A stretch of 64,000 nt of DNA from Nostoc sp. B(2019) (GTDB lineage Bacteria; Cyanobacteriota; Cyanobacteriia; Cyanobacteriales; Nostocaceae). Positions 46,072-54,836 of the stretch are shown here, piece after piece. A program made the translations under genes and the position numbers. The stretch spans positions 1 through 64,000 of the forward strand of contig NZ_WVID01000031.1 of NCBI RefSeq assembly GCF_010091925.1, read 5' to 3'. The number at the start of each line of letters is the position of its first letter. The stretch's first letter is position 1. Under the pieces are notes generated by a model. That model was given only the letters and a program-made list of their open reading frames with translations, was not told the origin of the DNA and searched no databases.

Positions 46072-46575
46072 TACTAAGCTACCTTTAAGGTGGATAAACT
46101 GTTACACAGCTAACTTAAAAGCTCTGAAGATTTGTTTTTTATTGGAAAATAAAGGAAAGATTGACAGTTTACAGTTCCCTGTCTTTCCCTGTAACTTTTG
46201 ACTGTGAAGCGATTGCCCTATTCATAGAATCATAAACCAGAAAAATTTCCAAATTGCAATAGTCTATCTTGAGGTAAAATTCCTCTGGGGATAATCTTGA
46301 GAATTTTTTCTACTTAAATTCATGAGTAAAACTAAAGTTAACATCGGGTTCATTCAAGAATTACTATTAATTGCCTCTGAATAGCAACTTTAGAAGTTCA
46401 TAAAGCATAGCTCATCACACTAAATGCCAAATTTGCGGAGATTCAAACCAGCATTTAATGACGATTAGAATAAATTGTTACTGCTAAATAATCTCATATA
46501 TGATAATGCTTGCATATTGATTGGCATTAGTTTCGATTAGGTTGACCTCAAGTAATTGTAATTAAGGTATACACA
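46072..46575. other. Intergenic region, no gene seen
   Basis: 504 nt of AT-rich spacer with no ORF, hairpin or RNA I can support. It should contain the promoters of the divergent TerB/Mo-nitrogenase-C and GCS2-like genes. Confidence 0.5.
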
Positions 46576-47676
46576 ATGTTTTGTTTTGGCATTGAGCATG
46601 AAGTTGCTTTCCTTAACAAAGAAGGAAAGTTTGCTGATTTTTTATCCACGAAATTTGCTGAATTCAATCAAATTGTTGAAAGGTTGCCCACATACCCTAA
46701 TGACTATCCTCAACTGCGTGTTGGGGACGCTGGTATTAAGCAAAAGAGATGGTACATTGAAGGTTTTGAACGGTTTGCGGATTCTGACAAAGTAATTGAC
46801 TGTCTGCCTAAAGGCATCGAAATTAGAACGACTATACATTCTAATATTCAAGGCGCTATTAGTGAATTGTCAGAAAGTTTTTGCTTGCTGCGTGAAGTTG
46901 CTGCTAGTTTTGGTTTTTCACCAGTTTTACTCAGTTTTAATCCTTATAATTGTGTTTTTGAACCTCAACCTCCATTAAACGATTATGAAATCAAACAGTT
47001 ACAGGCTTATCCTGACGAACAAACTGCCAATATTTACATGGTGACTTATGGCCCAGATTTAAACATTTCTGTGGCAGATTTATCTATTGAACGCATGATT
47101 GATATTGGCAAAAAATTAACTTATTACAGTCCCTATATTGTTCCTTTTAGTTATAGTTCTCCTTTTTATAATGGAAGTCTCTGGGATGGGCTTTCAGTAC
47201 GGACGTTTATCAGAACGGGAAAAAGATCGGCAACGTTAGTTTTTGTTCAAAAAGAGGAACAACTAATTAATAGCATTCCTTCACTCACAAAAATTGCCCG
47301 CATTCCATCTGAAGTAGGGCGCATCGAATTTAAAGCTTGTGATAGTTGTGATGATTTTTCTATTTATGCAGCTTTGTTGGCATTATTGAAAGGTCTAGTA
47401 TTAGATGAAACTTTGCTGGATAGAGCAACTATACCCGATGCAGGTTTGCACCAACTTTCTGCAAAAGAAGGGTTTGATAATGAGGATATTCTGACAAACG
47501 CTACAAAGATTTTGCAAGCCGCTGAAGTTGCTCTTGGCGAAGATTCAGATGTTAATTTGTTAACGCCATTAAAAGTTATGTTGGCGAACCGAAAAACCAA
47601 ATCCCATGAACTAATAGAAGCGTTTCGGCGTGTAGGTTCAATAGAAGAGGTACTAAAACAAACTTACCAAGTTTAA
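46576..47676 (+). CDS. Glutamate-cysteine ligase-like (GCS2 family) protein
   Basis: 366 aa. FGIEHEVAFLNKEGKF at the start, GIEIRTTIHSNIQGAISEL in the middle and RIPSEVGRIEFKACD later fit the glutamate-cysteine ligase fold (carboxylate-amine ligase type) with the active-site Glu in the first motif. It is not the usual cyanobacterial gshA as I know it, so it may ligate other amino acids or act in a peptide pathway. Single gene with upstream 504-nt gap. Confidence 0.72.
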   Translation: MFCFGIEHEVAFLNKEGKFADFLSTKFAEFNQIVERLPTYPNDYPQLRVGDAGIKQKRWYIEGFERFADSDKVIDCLPKGIEIRTTIHSNIQGAISELSESFCLLREVAASFGFSPVLLSFNPYNCVFEPQPPLNDYEIKQLQAYPDEQTANIYMVTYGPDLNISVADLSIERMIDIGKKLTYYSPYIVPFSYSSPFYNGSLWDGLSVRTFIRTGKRSATLVFVQKEEQLINSIPSLTKIARIPSEVGRIEFKACDSCDDFSIYAALLALLKGLVLDETLLDRATIPDAGLHQLSAKEGFDNEDILTNATKILQAAEVALGEDSDVNLLTPLKVMLANRKTKSHELIEAFRRVGSIEEVLKQTYQV

Positions 47677-47869
47677 ATTGGGGTAGGTAAGAGGCTTCTT
47701 ACTATTTAAGCTAAGCTCGACTTGATCCATTTTTTGGCAACGCTCAAGCTGATGTTTAAACCTTTGTGTGACAGTAGTTTTACTTTTTCAATTTCACCGA
47801 TAATTAGTGACATGGAAAAAGTTTTTGCCGTATCAAGAGAACCAAGTTTTTAATTTTGGATAAAGTCAA

Positions 47870-48120
47870 CCTAATTTATAATTAATAATTACTAATTCAT
47901 AATTGCAATCAGTAGTAGCTCTGAACCCACTACTGTCTTGAAAAGTTCTCCGGGGGGAGTATCCCCCCGGCAGACTTTTCGCTGATTGTAGACCACTGAA
48001 ATCTTTGATTTCAGCGGTAGCTCTGAACCAATTTAATTATGAATTATGAATTATGAATTAATAATTATTTGGTCAAGCTTAGAGCGATGCCTACGGCTGG
48101 CTACGCCTACGCACTTTTGA
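47870..48120. repeat. Repeat cluster: AATTATG heptamers around a GC-rich hairpin
   Basis: The hairpin 47940-47980 (CCGGGGGG against CCCCCCGG within GAAAAGTTC...CTTTTC) is flanked by AT-rich heptamers at 47870-47905 and 48029-48069 (AATTATG units) in inverted orientation. REP-like CTACGCCTACGC follows. No gene is seen from 47677 to 48160. Confidence 0.75.
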
Positions 48121-48160
48121 TAAGACAGTTAGTAAATAGAATAAGTGCGCTTTAATCATA

Positions 48161-48553
48161 CTAAGCGGTTTGGTTCTTCACAGATACTTCCTCTGCGTCT
48201 ACTTTCAAACGGCTGGCTGAGATTTTGCGGATGCGATCGCTTTTGCGAACAGCACCCGCCATTGCATATTCACGGCTGTCTTTGCCGTATTTAAAAGCAA
48301 CTCCAATGAGCATTTTCTCAGTGAGATCATTTAAGGTTTTGTCTAATTCATCCATCTCGGTTTTAGAAGAGTCAATCACAGCTAAAGCAGTATTATAAGC
48401 ATCTATCTTGGTACGGTACTGCTCAATGAGTTGTGTCATATTTTGCAAGTTACGAGTATCCCCAAAATCCATTTTAGGATCAATTGCTCTGAGTCCAGCT
48501 GCTCTCAATTCAGCTTTTTCTAAAACGCGATATGTACGTTTTTGACGAGACAT
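48161..48553 (-). CDS. Hypothetical protein of 130 aa, unrecognised
   Basis: Predominantly helical; opens SRQKRTYRVLEKAELRAAG and contains MLIGVAFKYGKDSREYAMAG and VRKSDRIRK. A basic tail and KYGKDSREYEMAG-like segment recur in other cyanobacterial hypothetical proteins as far as I can recall, without assigned function. Not preceded by another gene in an operon. A 21-bp repeat array lies upstream of its start. Confidence 0.72.
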   Translation of the reverse strand: MSRQKRTYRVLEKAELRAAGLRAIDPKMDFGDTRNLQNMTQLIEQYRTKIDAYNTALAVIDSSKTEMDELDKTLNDLTEKMLIGVAFKYGKDSREYAMAGAVRKSDRIRKISASRLKVDAEEVSVKNQTA

Positions 48554-48666
48554 AAATAGATTTTTTTCTTAGTGTACTATATCTAGTTTGCCTTACTAAA
48601 ACTGCATTCTAGTTCAGTAAAATCCTCATAAATGAGTATTAGATAAAATAATAAAAATCAGTATTT

Positions 48667-48815
48667 TTAACTAAATCATGATTTAGTTAATGTCAATCGT
48701 GATTTAGTTGATGTCAATCATGATTTAGTTGATGTCAATCATGATTTAGTTGATGTCAATCATGATTTAGTTGATGTCAATCATGATTTAGTTAATGTCA
48801 ATCGTGATTTAACTA
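48667..48815. repeat. 21-bp tandem array with palindromic core
   Basis: Seven GATTTAG/GATTTAA motifs at exactly 21-nt spacing from 48680 to 48806, separated by TGTCAATC. The left end is a perfect 24-bp palindrome centred on CTAAATCATGATTTAG. The units are two helical turns long, so all sites face the same side of the helix. Most units carry AATCATGATT; the end ones have a CATG to CGTG change. Confidence 0.9.
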
Positions 48816-48908
48816 GTAAGTAGGTAGATGTAATTAAATATAAAAACATCTTAGTTCATAGTGTTTGCGTAGCGTCTCGAAGAGAGCGATTCATCGCTCA
48901 AAACAAGG

Positions 48909-49181
48909 ATGAATTTAGCAGGACTCTACTATAGCCAAGGGCGGTACAGCGAAGCCGAACCCCTCTACATTGAAGTCCTGGCAATGTGCGATCGCATTTT
49001 AGGCGTTAATCATCCCACTACAACAACAATTCGAGAAAATTTAGCAATCCTGCAACGCCAGTCTACTCTCCATGCTATCTGGATACGTCGGTTAGGTCAG
49101 TTTCTTCAAATCTTATTTGCGATCGCAACTCTACCATTTTCCCTGCTGTGGCGATTCGTTAAACAACTAATTCGTAATTAA
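48909..49181 (+). pseudogene. C-terminal remnant of a TPR protein
   Basis: 90 aa. One kinesin-light-chain-type TPR unit remains (NLAGLYYSQGRYSEAEPLYI with LGVNHPTT) followed by a hydrophobic tail. A full protein would have many repeats and often an NB-ARC-type domain. The frame starts directly after the repeat element at 48861-48905, implying truncation at that point. Confidence 0.68.
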
Positions 49182-49303
49182 AACATTGGCTTTGCACGTA
49201 GGCGTAGCTCGCACTTCTCTACGAGAGGCTGCGCCAACGGCAAGCTCAGTGACTATCGTAGCGATCGCCTTTTACAATTGGAGTATTAATTCTATTTACA
49301 TCT

Positions 49304-49606
49304 ATGAACTTTCCTCCCCAACTCCAACAAAAGATTGAGAAATGGGCAAGCAGTCAGGGAATTTCGACTGAGCAATTTATTTTGCAAGCTATTGCAGAAA
49401 AAATTGACACGCTGAGTCAGCAACTCACTGAAGAACATACTCAACAACAAAACTCTGAGATGACCAATGTATTGCCTCTTAACCAACCAAACATTTATCG
49501 AAAAGAAGGTATTTTAGTTGTAGAGGCAGAATTACCACAAAACTTTGATGTTAATGCCTTTATAGATGAGTTGAGAGAAGAACGCATTCAAGATCAGATA
49601 GCTTGA
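49304..49606 (+). CDS. Antitoxin-like protein paired with PIN toxin
   Basis: 100 aa. The N-terminus (LQQKIEKWASSQGISTEQFI) looks like a ribbon-helix-helix-type start, then a Gln/Ser linker, and a toxin-neutralising tail ILVVEAELPQNFDVNAFIDELREER. Its stop codon overlaps the ATG of the PIN gene. The assignment as VapB-like antitoxin rests on this context. Confidence 0.78.
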   Translation: MNFPPQLQQKIEKWASSQGISTEQFILQAIAEKIDTLSQQLTEEHTQQQNSEMTNVLPLNQPNIYRKEGILVVEAELPQNFDVNAFIDELREERIQDQIA

Positions 49607-50040
49607 TGAAAGTCTTGTTTGATACTTCTGTCTTAGTTCCTGGATTAATTGTCAATCACCCGCAGCATTCTGTTTGCTTTTCACAGATGAAAGCTGCAAA
49701 ATCTGGGCAAATTCAAGGTTTTATCTCGACTCACAGTTTAGCTGAAACATATTCTGTCATCACACGCTTACCTATTCAGCCACGTATTCAACCCCAACAA
49801 GCTCAGAGCATTGTTGTAGATATATCACAGTATTTAGAGGGAGTTCCACTGCTTGTCAATGATTATCAGGCTGCGATCGCTCAAATGGCAACCTTAAATT
49901 TTCCCGGTGGTGGTATTTTTGATGCTTTAATTGCTCAAGCTGCTTTAAAAGCAGAGGTAAACGCTCTATTAACCCTGAATCCAAATCATTTTAATCGTTT
50001 AGGAAATGCGATCGCTCATATTGTGCAAGTCCCTGAGTAA
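49606..50040 (+). CDS. PIN-domain ribonuclease toxin (VapC-like)
   Basis: 144 aa from the ATG at 49606. MKVLFDTSVLVPGL carries the first catalytic Asp; later acidic positions occur in STHSLAETYSV and GGGIFDALIAQAALKA. Mg-dependent RNase activity is inferred from the fold. Coupled to the antitoxin-like gene by a TGATG junction. Confidence 0.85.
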   Translation: MKVLFDTSVLVPGLIVNHPQHSVCFSQMKAAKSGQIQGFISTHSLAETYSVITRLPIQPRIQPQQAQSIVVDISQYLEGVPLLVNDYQAAIAQMATLNFPGGGIFDALIAQAALKAEVNALLTLNPNHFNRLGNAIAHIVQVPE

Positions 50041-50418
50041 ATGCGTAGACGCTTCCTCGGCTTAATACTGGGTTTCATATATTTTTCAGGGACAACTACT
50101 TACCTTAGCTAGCATTAATTATATCGAGCTATTGTGTCCTGACGCAGTTAGTCAAAGAAAACTTGGTTTATCAAGAAATATAGCTATAACTAAACAGCTT
50201 TCTCTTAACAAATTATCCTAAAAAATAGGAACTGATTTTTGGTGTGAGAAATATCGGATCTGTCTCTAAAGCAAATGTGATCAGAAAAGGAGAAAAGACC
50301 AGAAATGACCTATCCCTTTAACCCTTTTCCAAAATTCTCAAACATTTGCGTATAAGATGCATTTGACCGGAACCTATCTATACTTCACTCTTGCCGCGAA
50401 GTTGAGCTAATTGGAAAA
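50041..50418. other. Intergenic region, no gene seen
   Basis: 378 nt between the PIN toxin gene and the P-type ATPase gene. No ORF, terminator or recognised element was found. It likely contains the promoter for the ATPase/SAM-synthetase operon. Confidence 0.45.
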
Positions 50419-53400
50419 ATGAGTAATCGTTTCCCTAAATCCCATACTAGTAGTCACCCTGTGGTTCGGGCAATACATACTGCTGTCAAAGGGAGAGCTA
50501 GATATAAGGTTGATGCTCTCTATCGTTCAGAGTCACTTAAACAATACATTGAGTTAAGACTCAAAGATGAACAAGGTATTAGGGATGTTTTTGCCAATCC
50601 ATTAACAGGAAGTGTACTTGTAATTTTTCAACCAGACTTTAGCTTTAGAGCGATCGCCTTACTGATTAAGAATATTGTCTTAGATTTCCAACTACAGCCT
50701 CCAAAATCTCTAGCTCAAAGTCAAGCCAAGCATCTGTCTTCCTCAAAAGGAAACTTCACCAGTAGTAAAATCAGCAAGTTGGCTACATCTGGTCAAGAGC
50801 AGAAAATTTTACCCTGGCATGTCTTTACAAGAGATTCTGTGCTTGCTGATTTGCAAACATCAGCGACATCAGGATTATCTAGTAATTCTGCTCAAGAACA
50901 CTTACAAAAATATGGGTTAAATGTCCTACCCGCATCTGAGAGCCGCTCTAAACTGAGTATTTTTATTGACCAATTTAAATCTTTGCCAGTAGGTTTACTG
51001 AGTGTCGCAGCAGGGTTGTCAGTTGCCACTGGGGGAGTGGCTGACGCTCTAGTAATTATGGGAGTTGTAGTTATTAATGCTGCCATCGGCTACGTCACAG
51101 AAGACCAGTCAGAAAAGATTATTAACTCACTAAAGCATTTGGTTAAACCATCTGCTGTGGTGATTAGAGATGGAATTTCTCAAGAAATCAGCGCTACCGA
51201 GATTGTCTTAGGAGATATTTTAGTACTTAGACCAGGCAGTTATGTGCCAGCTGATGCCAGATTGATTGAGGCAGACTATCTGAGCGTGGATGAGTCTGCT
51301 TTGACAGGTGAGAGTATGCCTGTTCCCAAAAATGCTGAACCGCTTACCAAAGAAGATGTACCCCTTGGCGATCGCGTGAATATGGTCTACATGGGGACTT
51401 TAGTTACTGGCGGACAAGGACTGGCTGTGGTTGTGGCAACGAGTAAATTTACTGAGATGGGCAAAATTCAAACTCTGGTGTGCGAGACTCAAATGCCAGA
51501 AACACCCATGCAAAAACAACTCGACCAAGCAGGTAGTCAACTCGTTCTGGTATCGGGGGCTGTTTGTGCTGTTGTCTTTGGTATTGGTATTTTGCGGGGA
51601 TATGGTGTGCTTCAGATGTTGAAATCTTCCATATCCTTGGCAGTGGCCGCTGTGCCGGAAGGACTGCCAACGATCGCAACTACAACCCTGGCTTTAGGGA
51701 TCGCCAATATGCGACGGCATAACGTCCTCATCCGCCGTCTCGATGCTGTGGAAACCTTGGGTTCCGTACAAACGATATGTTTGGATAAAACTGGCACGAT
51801 CACAGAAAATAAGATGTCTGTTGTTGAAGTATATACAGATACAAAAAGCATCCAGATTACTGCTGACGGTAAATTTATTGCTGAACAACAAGATATCAAC
51901 CCCTACAACTGTGATCAACTCTTAAAGCTGATTCATGTATCAGTGCTGTGCAATGAGAGCGAAGTCCACAAGAAGTCAGATGGTGAGTATCTGGTCAAAG
52001 GCTCCGCTACAGAAAATTCCTTGATCTACATGGCCATCAGCGCTGGGGTTGATGTCGTCCAACTCAAAGAGAATTATCCTTGTCACCGAACTAACCACCG
52101 CTCAGAAAATCACAATTTCATGAGTACGCTTCATGTCATGAAACGCGGAGATACTCCATCCCTAAATTCAGGAGATACCGATTCAAATACTTTGTCCTTG
52201 CTTACCTCTAAATCTGACATCGGCGGATTGCAACCATTGCCAACACCTAAAAAACGCCGGGGTCGTCCGCCATTATCGCCTCGTTCTGAGCAACTGCTCG
52301 TAGCAATAAAGGGTAGCCCTTCAGAAGTGCTGGAAATGTGTAGCCAAAAACTCAAGAATGGTAAGCTAACAACCCTTACAGAAGCAGACAGGCAGACCAT
52401 CGAGAACGAAAACGAAGTCATGGCTGGAAAAGGGCTGCGAGTGCTGGGAGCAGCTTACAGCCACATCAATGATGCTCAAACAAATGGCAATAGTCAGCAA
52501 AACTTAATTTGGTTGGGTCTAATTGGTATGGCAGACCCGATCAGAAATGGCGTGAAAGAATTAATGGGTGTCTTTCATCAAGCGGGTATTAATACGGTTA
52601 TGATCACCGGGGATCAAAGTCCCACAGCCTATGCAATCGGCAAAGAGTTGAATTTGAGTCAAGGTGAGCAACTAGAAATCCTTGACTCTACTGACCTCAA
52701 CAATCTTGATCCTGAAGTGATGAGAGGACTGTGCGATCGCGTCAACGTTTTTGCTAGGGTTAGTCCTGCTAATAAATTACAAATAGTTCAAGCTCTCCAG
52801 AGTGCAAGCAAGGTTGTCTCCATGACTGGAGATGGCATTAATGATGCACCTGCCTTGAAGGTTGCTGACGTTGGCATCGCTATGGGACATACAGGTACGG
52901 ATGCAGCGCGAGAAGTCGCAGATATTGTCTTAGAAAATGACAACTTAGAAACCATGATTATTGCTGTCAGTCATGGAAGAACCATTTATAACAACATTAG
53001 AAAATCTGTCCATTTCCTGCTGTCCACCAACTTGAGCGAAATCATGGTGATGCTGACTGCAACAACAGTTGGTATTGGTCAGCCTCTAAATGCTATGCAA
53101 CTCTTGTGGCTGAATCTGGTGACAGATATCTTCCCTGGATTAGCTTTGGCATTGGAACCCCCAGAACCAGATGTGCTGAATCAACCACCCCGCAATCCTG
53201 AAGAACGGATTATCAAAACATCCGATTTTCAGAGAATCATTTTTGAGTCAGCCACCATATCTGCTAGTTCTCTAGCTACCTATGGGTATGGAATTCGCCG
53301 CTATGGCATTGGCCCCCAAGCCAGTACTCTCGGTTTTATGAGTCTGACAATGGCACAACTGTTGCATACTCTTAGCTGCCGATCGCCAAAACACAGTATT

Positions 53401-53619
53401 TTTAGCCAGGAAAAACTGCCGTCTAATCAATACTTAACTGTGGCACTAGGAGGCTCATTGAGTCTTCAGATATTAGCAGCAGCAATACCGGGACTCAGAC
53501 AACTGTTGAACCTGACACCAATTAATCTTCTAGATGGTGCTGTTATCGGCACTAGCGCCTTACTGCCATTTGTGGTGAATGAAAGCACAAAGCAAATAGC
53601 GCCGGGGAAAGATCTATGA
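50419..53619 (+). CDS. P2-type cation-transporting ATPase with N-terminal HMA2-like domain
   Basis: 1066 aa. Residues about 20-90 form a ferredoxin-like domain of the HMA2 kind, GRARYKVDALYRSES, without a CxxC metal site. The P2 ATPase follows: TGES about 296, PEGLP in M4 about 413, the phosphorylation site DKTGT about 456, TGDGINDAP about 803 and NLVTDIFPGLALA in M6 about 897, most like calcium or manganese pumps. In the nucleotide-binding domain an insertion of about 70 residues contains KKRRGRPPLSP (about 611-621), an AT-hook-like motif. Coupled by an ATGA overlap to a SAM synthetase gene. The transported ion is not certain. Confidence 0.9.
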   Translation: MSNRFPKSHTSSHPVVRAIHTAVKGRARYKVDALYRSESLKQYIELRLKDEQGIRDVFANPLTGSVLVIFQPDFSFRAIALLIKNIVLDFQLQPPKSLAQSQAKHLSSSKGNFTSSKISKLATSGQEQKILPWHVFTRDSVLADLQTSATSGLSSNSAQEHLQKYGLNVLPASESRSKLSIFIDQFKSLPVGLLSVAAGLSVATGGVADALVIMGVVVINAAIGYVTEDQSEKIINSLKHLVKPSAVVIRDGISQEISATEIVLGDILVLRPGSYVPADARLIEADYLSVDESALTGESMPVPKNAEPLTKEDVPLGDRVNMVYMGTLVTGGQGLAVVVATSKFTEMGKIQTLVCETQMPETPMQKQLDQAGSQLVLVSGAVCAVVFGIGILRGYGVLQMLKSSISLAVAAVPEGLPTIATTTLALGIANMRRHNVLIRRLDAVETLGSVQTICLDKTGTITENKMSVVEVYTDTKSIQITADGKFIAEQQDINPYNCDQLLKLIHVSVLCNESEVHKKSDGEYLVKGSATENSLIYMAISAGVDVVQLKENYPCHRTNHRSENHNFMSTLHVMKRGDTPSLNSGDTDSNTLSLLTSKSDIGGLQPLPTPKKRRGRPPLSPRSEQLLVAIKGSPSEVLEMCSQKLKNGKLTTLTEADRQTIENENEVMAGKGLRVLGAAYSHINDAQTNGNSQQNLIWLGLIGMADPIRNGVKELMGVFHQAGINTVMITGDQSPTAYAIGKELNLSQGEQLEILDSTDLNNLDPEVMRGLCDRVNVFARVSPANKLQIVQALQSASKVVSMTGDGINDAPALKVADVGIAMGHTGTDAAREVADIVLENDNLETMIIAVSHGRTIYNNIRKSVHFLLSTNLSEIMVMLTATTVGIGQPLNAMQLLWLNLVTDIFPGLALALEPPEPDVLNQPPRNPEERIIKTSDFQRIIFESATISASSLATYGYGIRRYGIGPQASTLGFMSLTMAQLLHTLSCRSPKHSIFSQEKLPSNQYLTVALGGSLSLQILAAAIPGLRQLLNLTPINLLDGAVIGTSALLPFVVNESTKQIAPGKDL

Positions 53620-54815
53620 AAAAAGACTTTTTGTTTACATCAGAATCCGTAACTGAAGGACATCCTGATAAACTTTGCGATCAGATTAGTGATGCAATTG
53701 TTGATCAGTTTCTTCGGCGAGATCCCTTTGCTAGAATCATCACCGAATGCGCGGTATCTACTGCCATTGTCTTTATCGCTGCCAGGTTTGAGTCCGATGC
53801 GATCGTGGATTTTACTAAAATAGCCAGACAGGTGATCAAGCAGGTGGGTTATGACCAGCCTGACTTTAATGCCAAGACCTGTAGTATTATGACTAGCTTG
53901 AAGGAATTGCCGCCAAGCCAGAATCGTTGTCGGGATGAAAAAAAACTTTCATCAGAGGAGATAGAGCAAATTCCGGTCAAAGACCAGGTGACAGTTTTCG
54001 GTTTTGCCTGTAATCAAACTCAAGCCTTAATACCACTTCCCATTTGGCTGGCACACCAACTAGCAAGAAAACTGACCACCGTCAGGCAGGATAAAATATT
54101 ACCTTACCTTGCACCTGATGGCAAAACTCAAGTAGCAATCGAATACAAAGACTATAAACCCCACCGCATCTATAGCATTACACTGATTGCTAGCCAAAAC
54201 AAACCGACAACATTGAATGAGGTTGATCCTAAGCAGCTTCAGGAAGATTTAAAAGAAGCAGTGATTGATGTTGTCTTTGCAGATGAACCACTCAAACCCG
54301 ATGCCAACACCAGAATATTTATCGACTCTGACGATCCCTTTGCGATCGGCGGGCCTTGTGTCCATTCTGGATTAACAGGTAGGAAAAATGCTATAGATAC
54401 TTACGGTGAGTATTCTCGGCATAGTGGTGCGGCACTGAGTGGCAAAGACCCTACACGCATAGATAGAGTGGGAGCTTATGCTGCTCGTTATGCTGCTAAA
54501 AATATAGTTGCGGCAGGTTTGGCTGAGGAATGTGAGGTACAGTTAACCTACTCTATTGGACTTTCTCGACCTGTAAGTATTCAAGTCGAAACATTTGGTA
54601 CAGGCAAAATTCTGGATGAAGAAATTACAATACTCTTGGAAAAGAATTTTGATTTTCGCCTAGCTGGAATCATCCGGGAGTTCAATTTGAGATTCTTGCC
54701 TGCGATTGTCAAAGGCGGATTCTATAAAAAGCTTGCTGCCTACGGTCATGTGGGAAGGCTGGATATCGGCGTACTGCCTTGGGAAGAAATAGATAAAGTA
54801 CCAGTTTTGCACTGA
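53616..54815 (+). CDS. Divergent S-adenosylmethionine synthetase (second-type MetK)
   Basis: 399 aa. Canonical ends and most MetK motifs are there: SVTEGHPDKLCDQISDA, KDQVTVFGFACNQT, TGRKNAIDTYG, ALSGKDPTRIDR and AYGHVGR. Differences from ordinary MetK: the GDQG box reads KDQV, the stretch GGPxGDxGLTGRK reads GGPCVHSGLTGRK so the Asp expected to hold the methionine amino group is a His, and GKDPSK ends in Arg. It starts 4 nt inside the ATPase gene. It could make SAM locally, use another substrate or be a regulator. No methyltransferase gene is adjacent. Confidence 0.85.
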   Translation: MKKDFLFTSESVTEGHPDKLCDQISDAIVDQFLRRDPFARIITECAVSTAIVFIAARFESDAIVDFTKIARQVIKQVGYDQPDFNAKTCSIMTSLKELPPSQNRCRDEKKLSSEEIEQIPVKDQVTVFGFACNQTQALIPLPIWLAHQLARKLTTVRQDKILPYLAPDGKTQVAIEYKDYKPHRIYSITLIASQNKPTTLNEVDPKQLQEDLKEAVIDVVFADEPLKPDANTRIFIDSDDPFAIGGPCVHSGLTGRKNAIDTYGEYSRHSGAALSGKDPTRIDRVGAYAARYAAKNIVAAGLAEECEVQLTYSIGLSRPVSIQVETFGTGKILDEEITILLEKNFDFRLAGIIREFNLRFLPAIVKGGFYKKLAAYGHVGRLDIGVLPWEEIDKVPVLH

Positions 54816-54836
54816 TATTTGCGTTGAGTTAGCAAT

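Noticed and set aside
48667-48815. CRISPR array
   Set aside because: The units are direct tandem repeats with no unique spacers and no cas genes are present.
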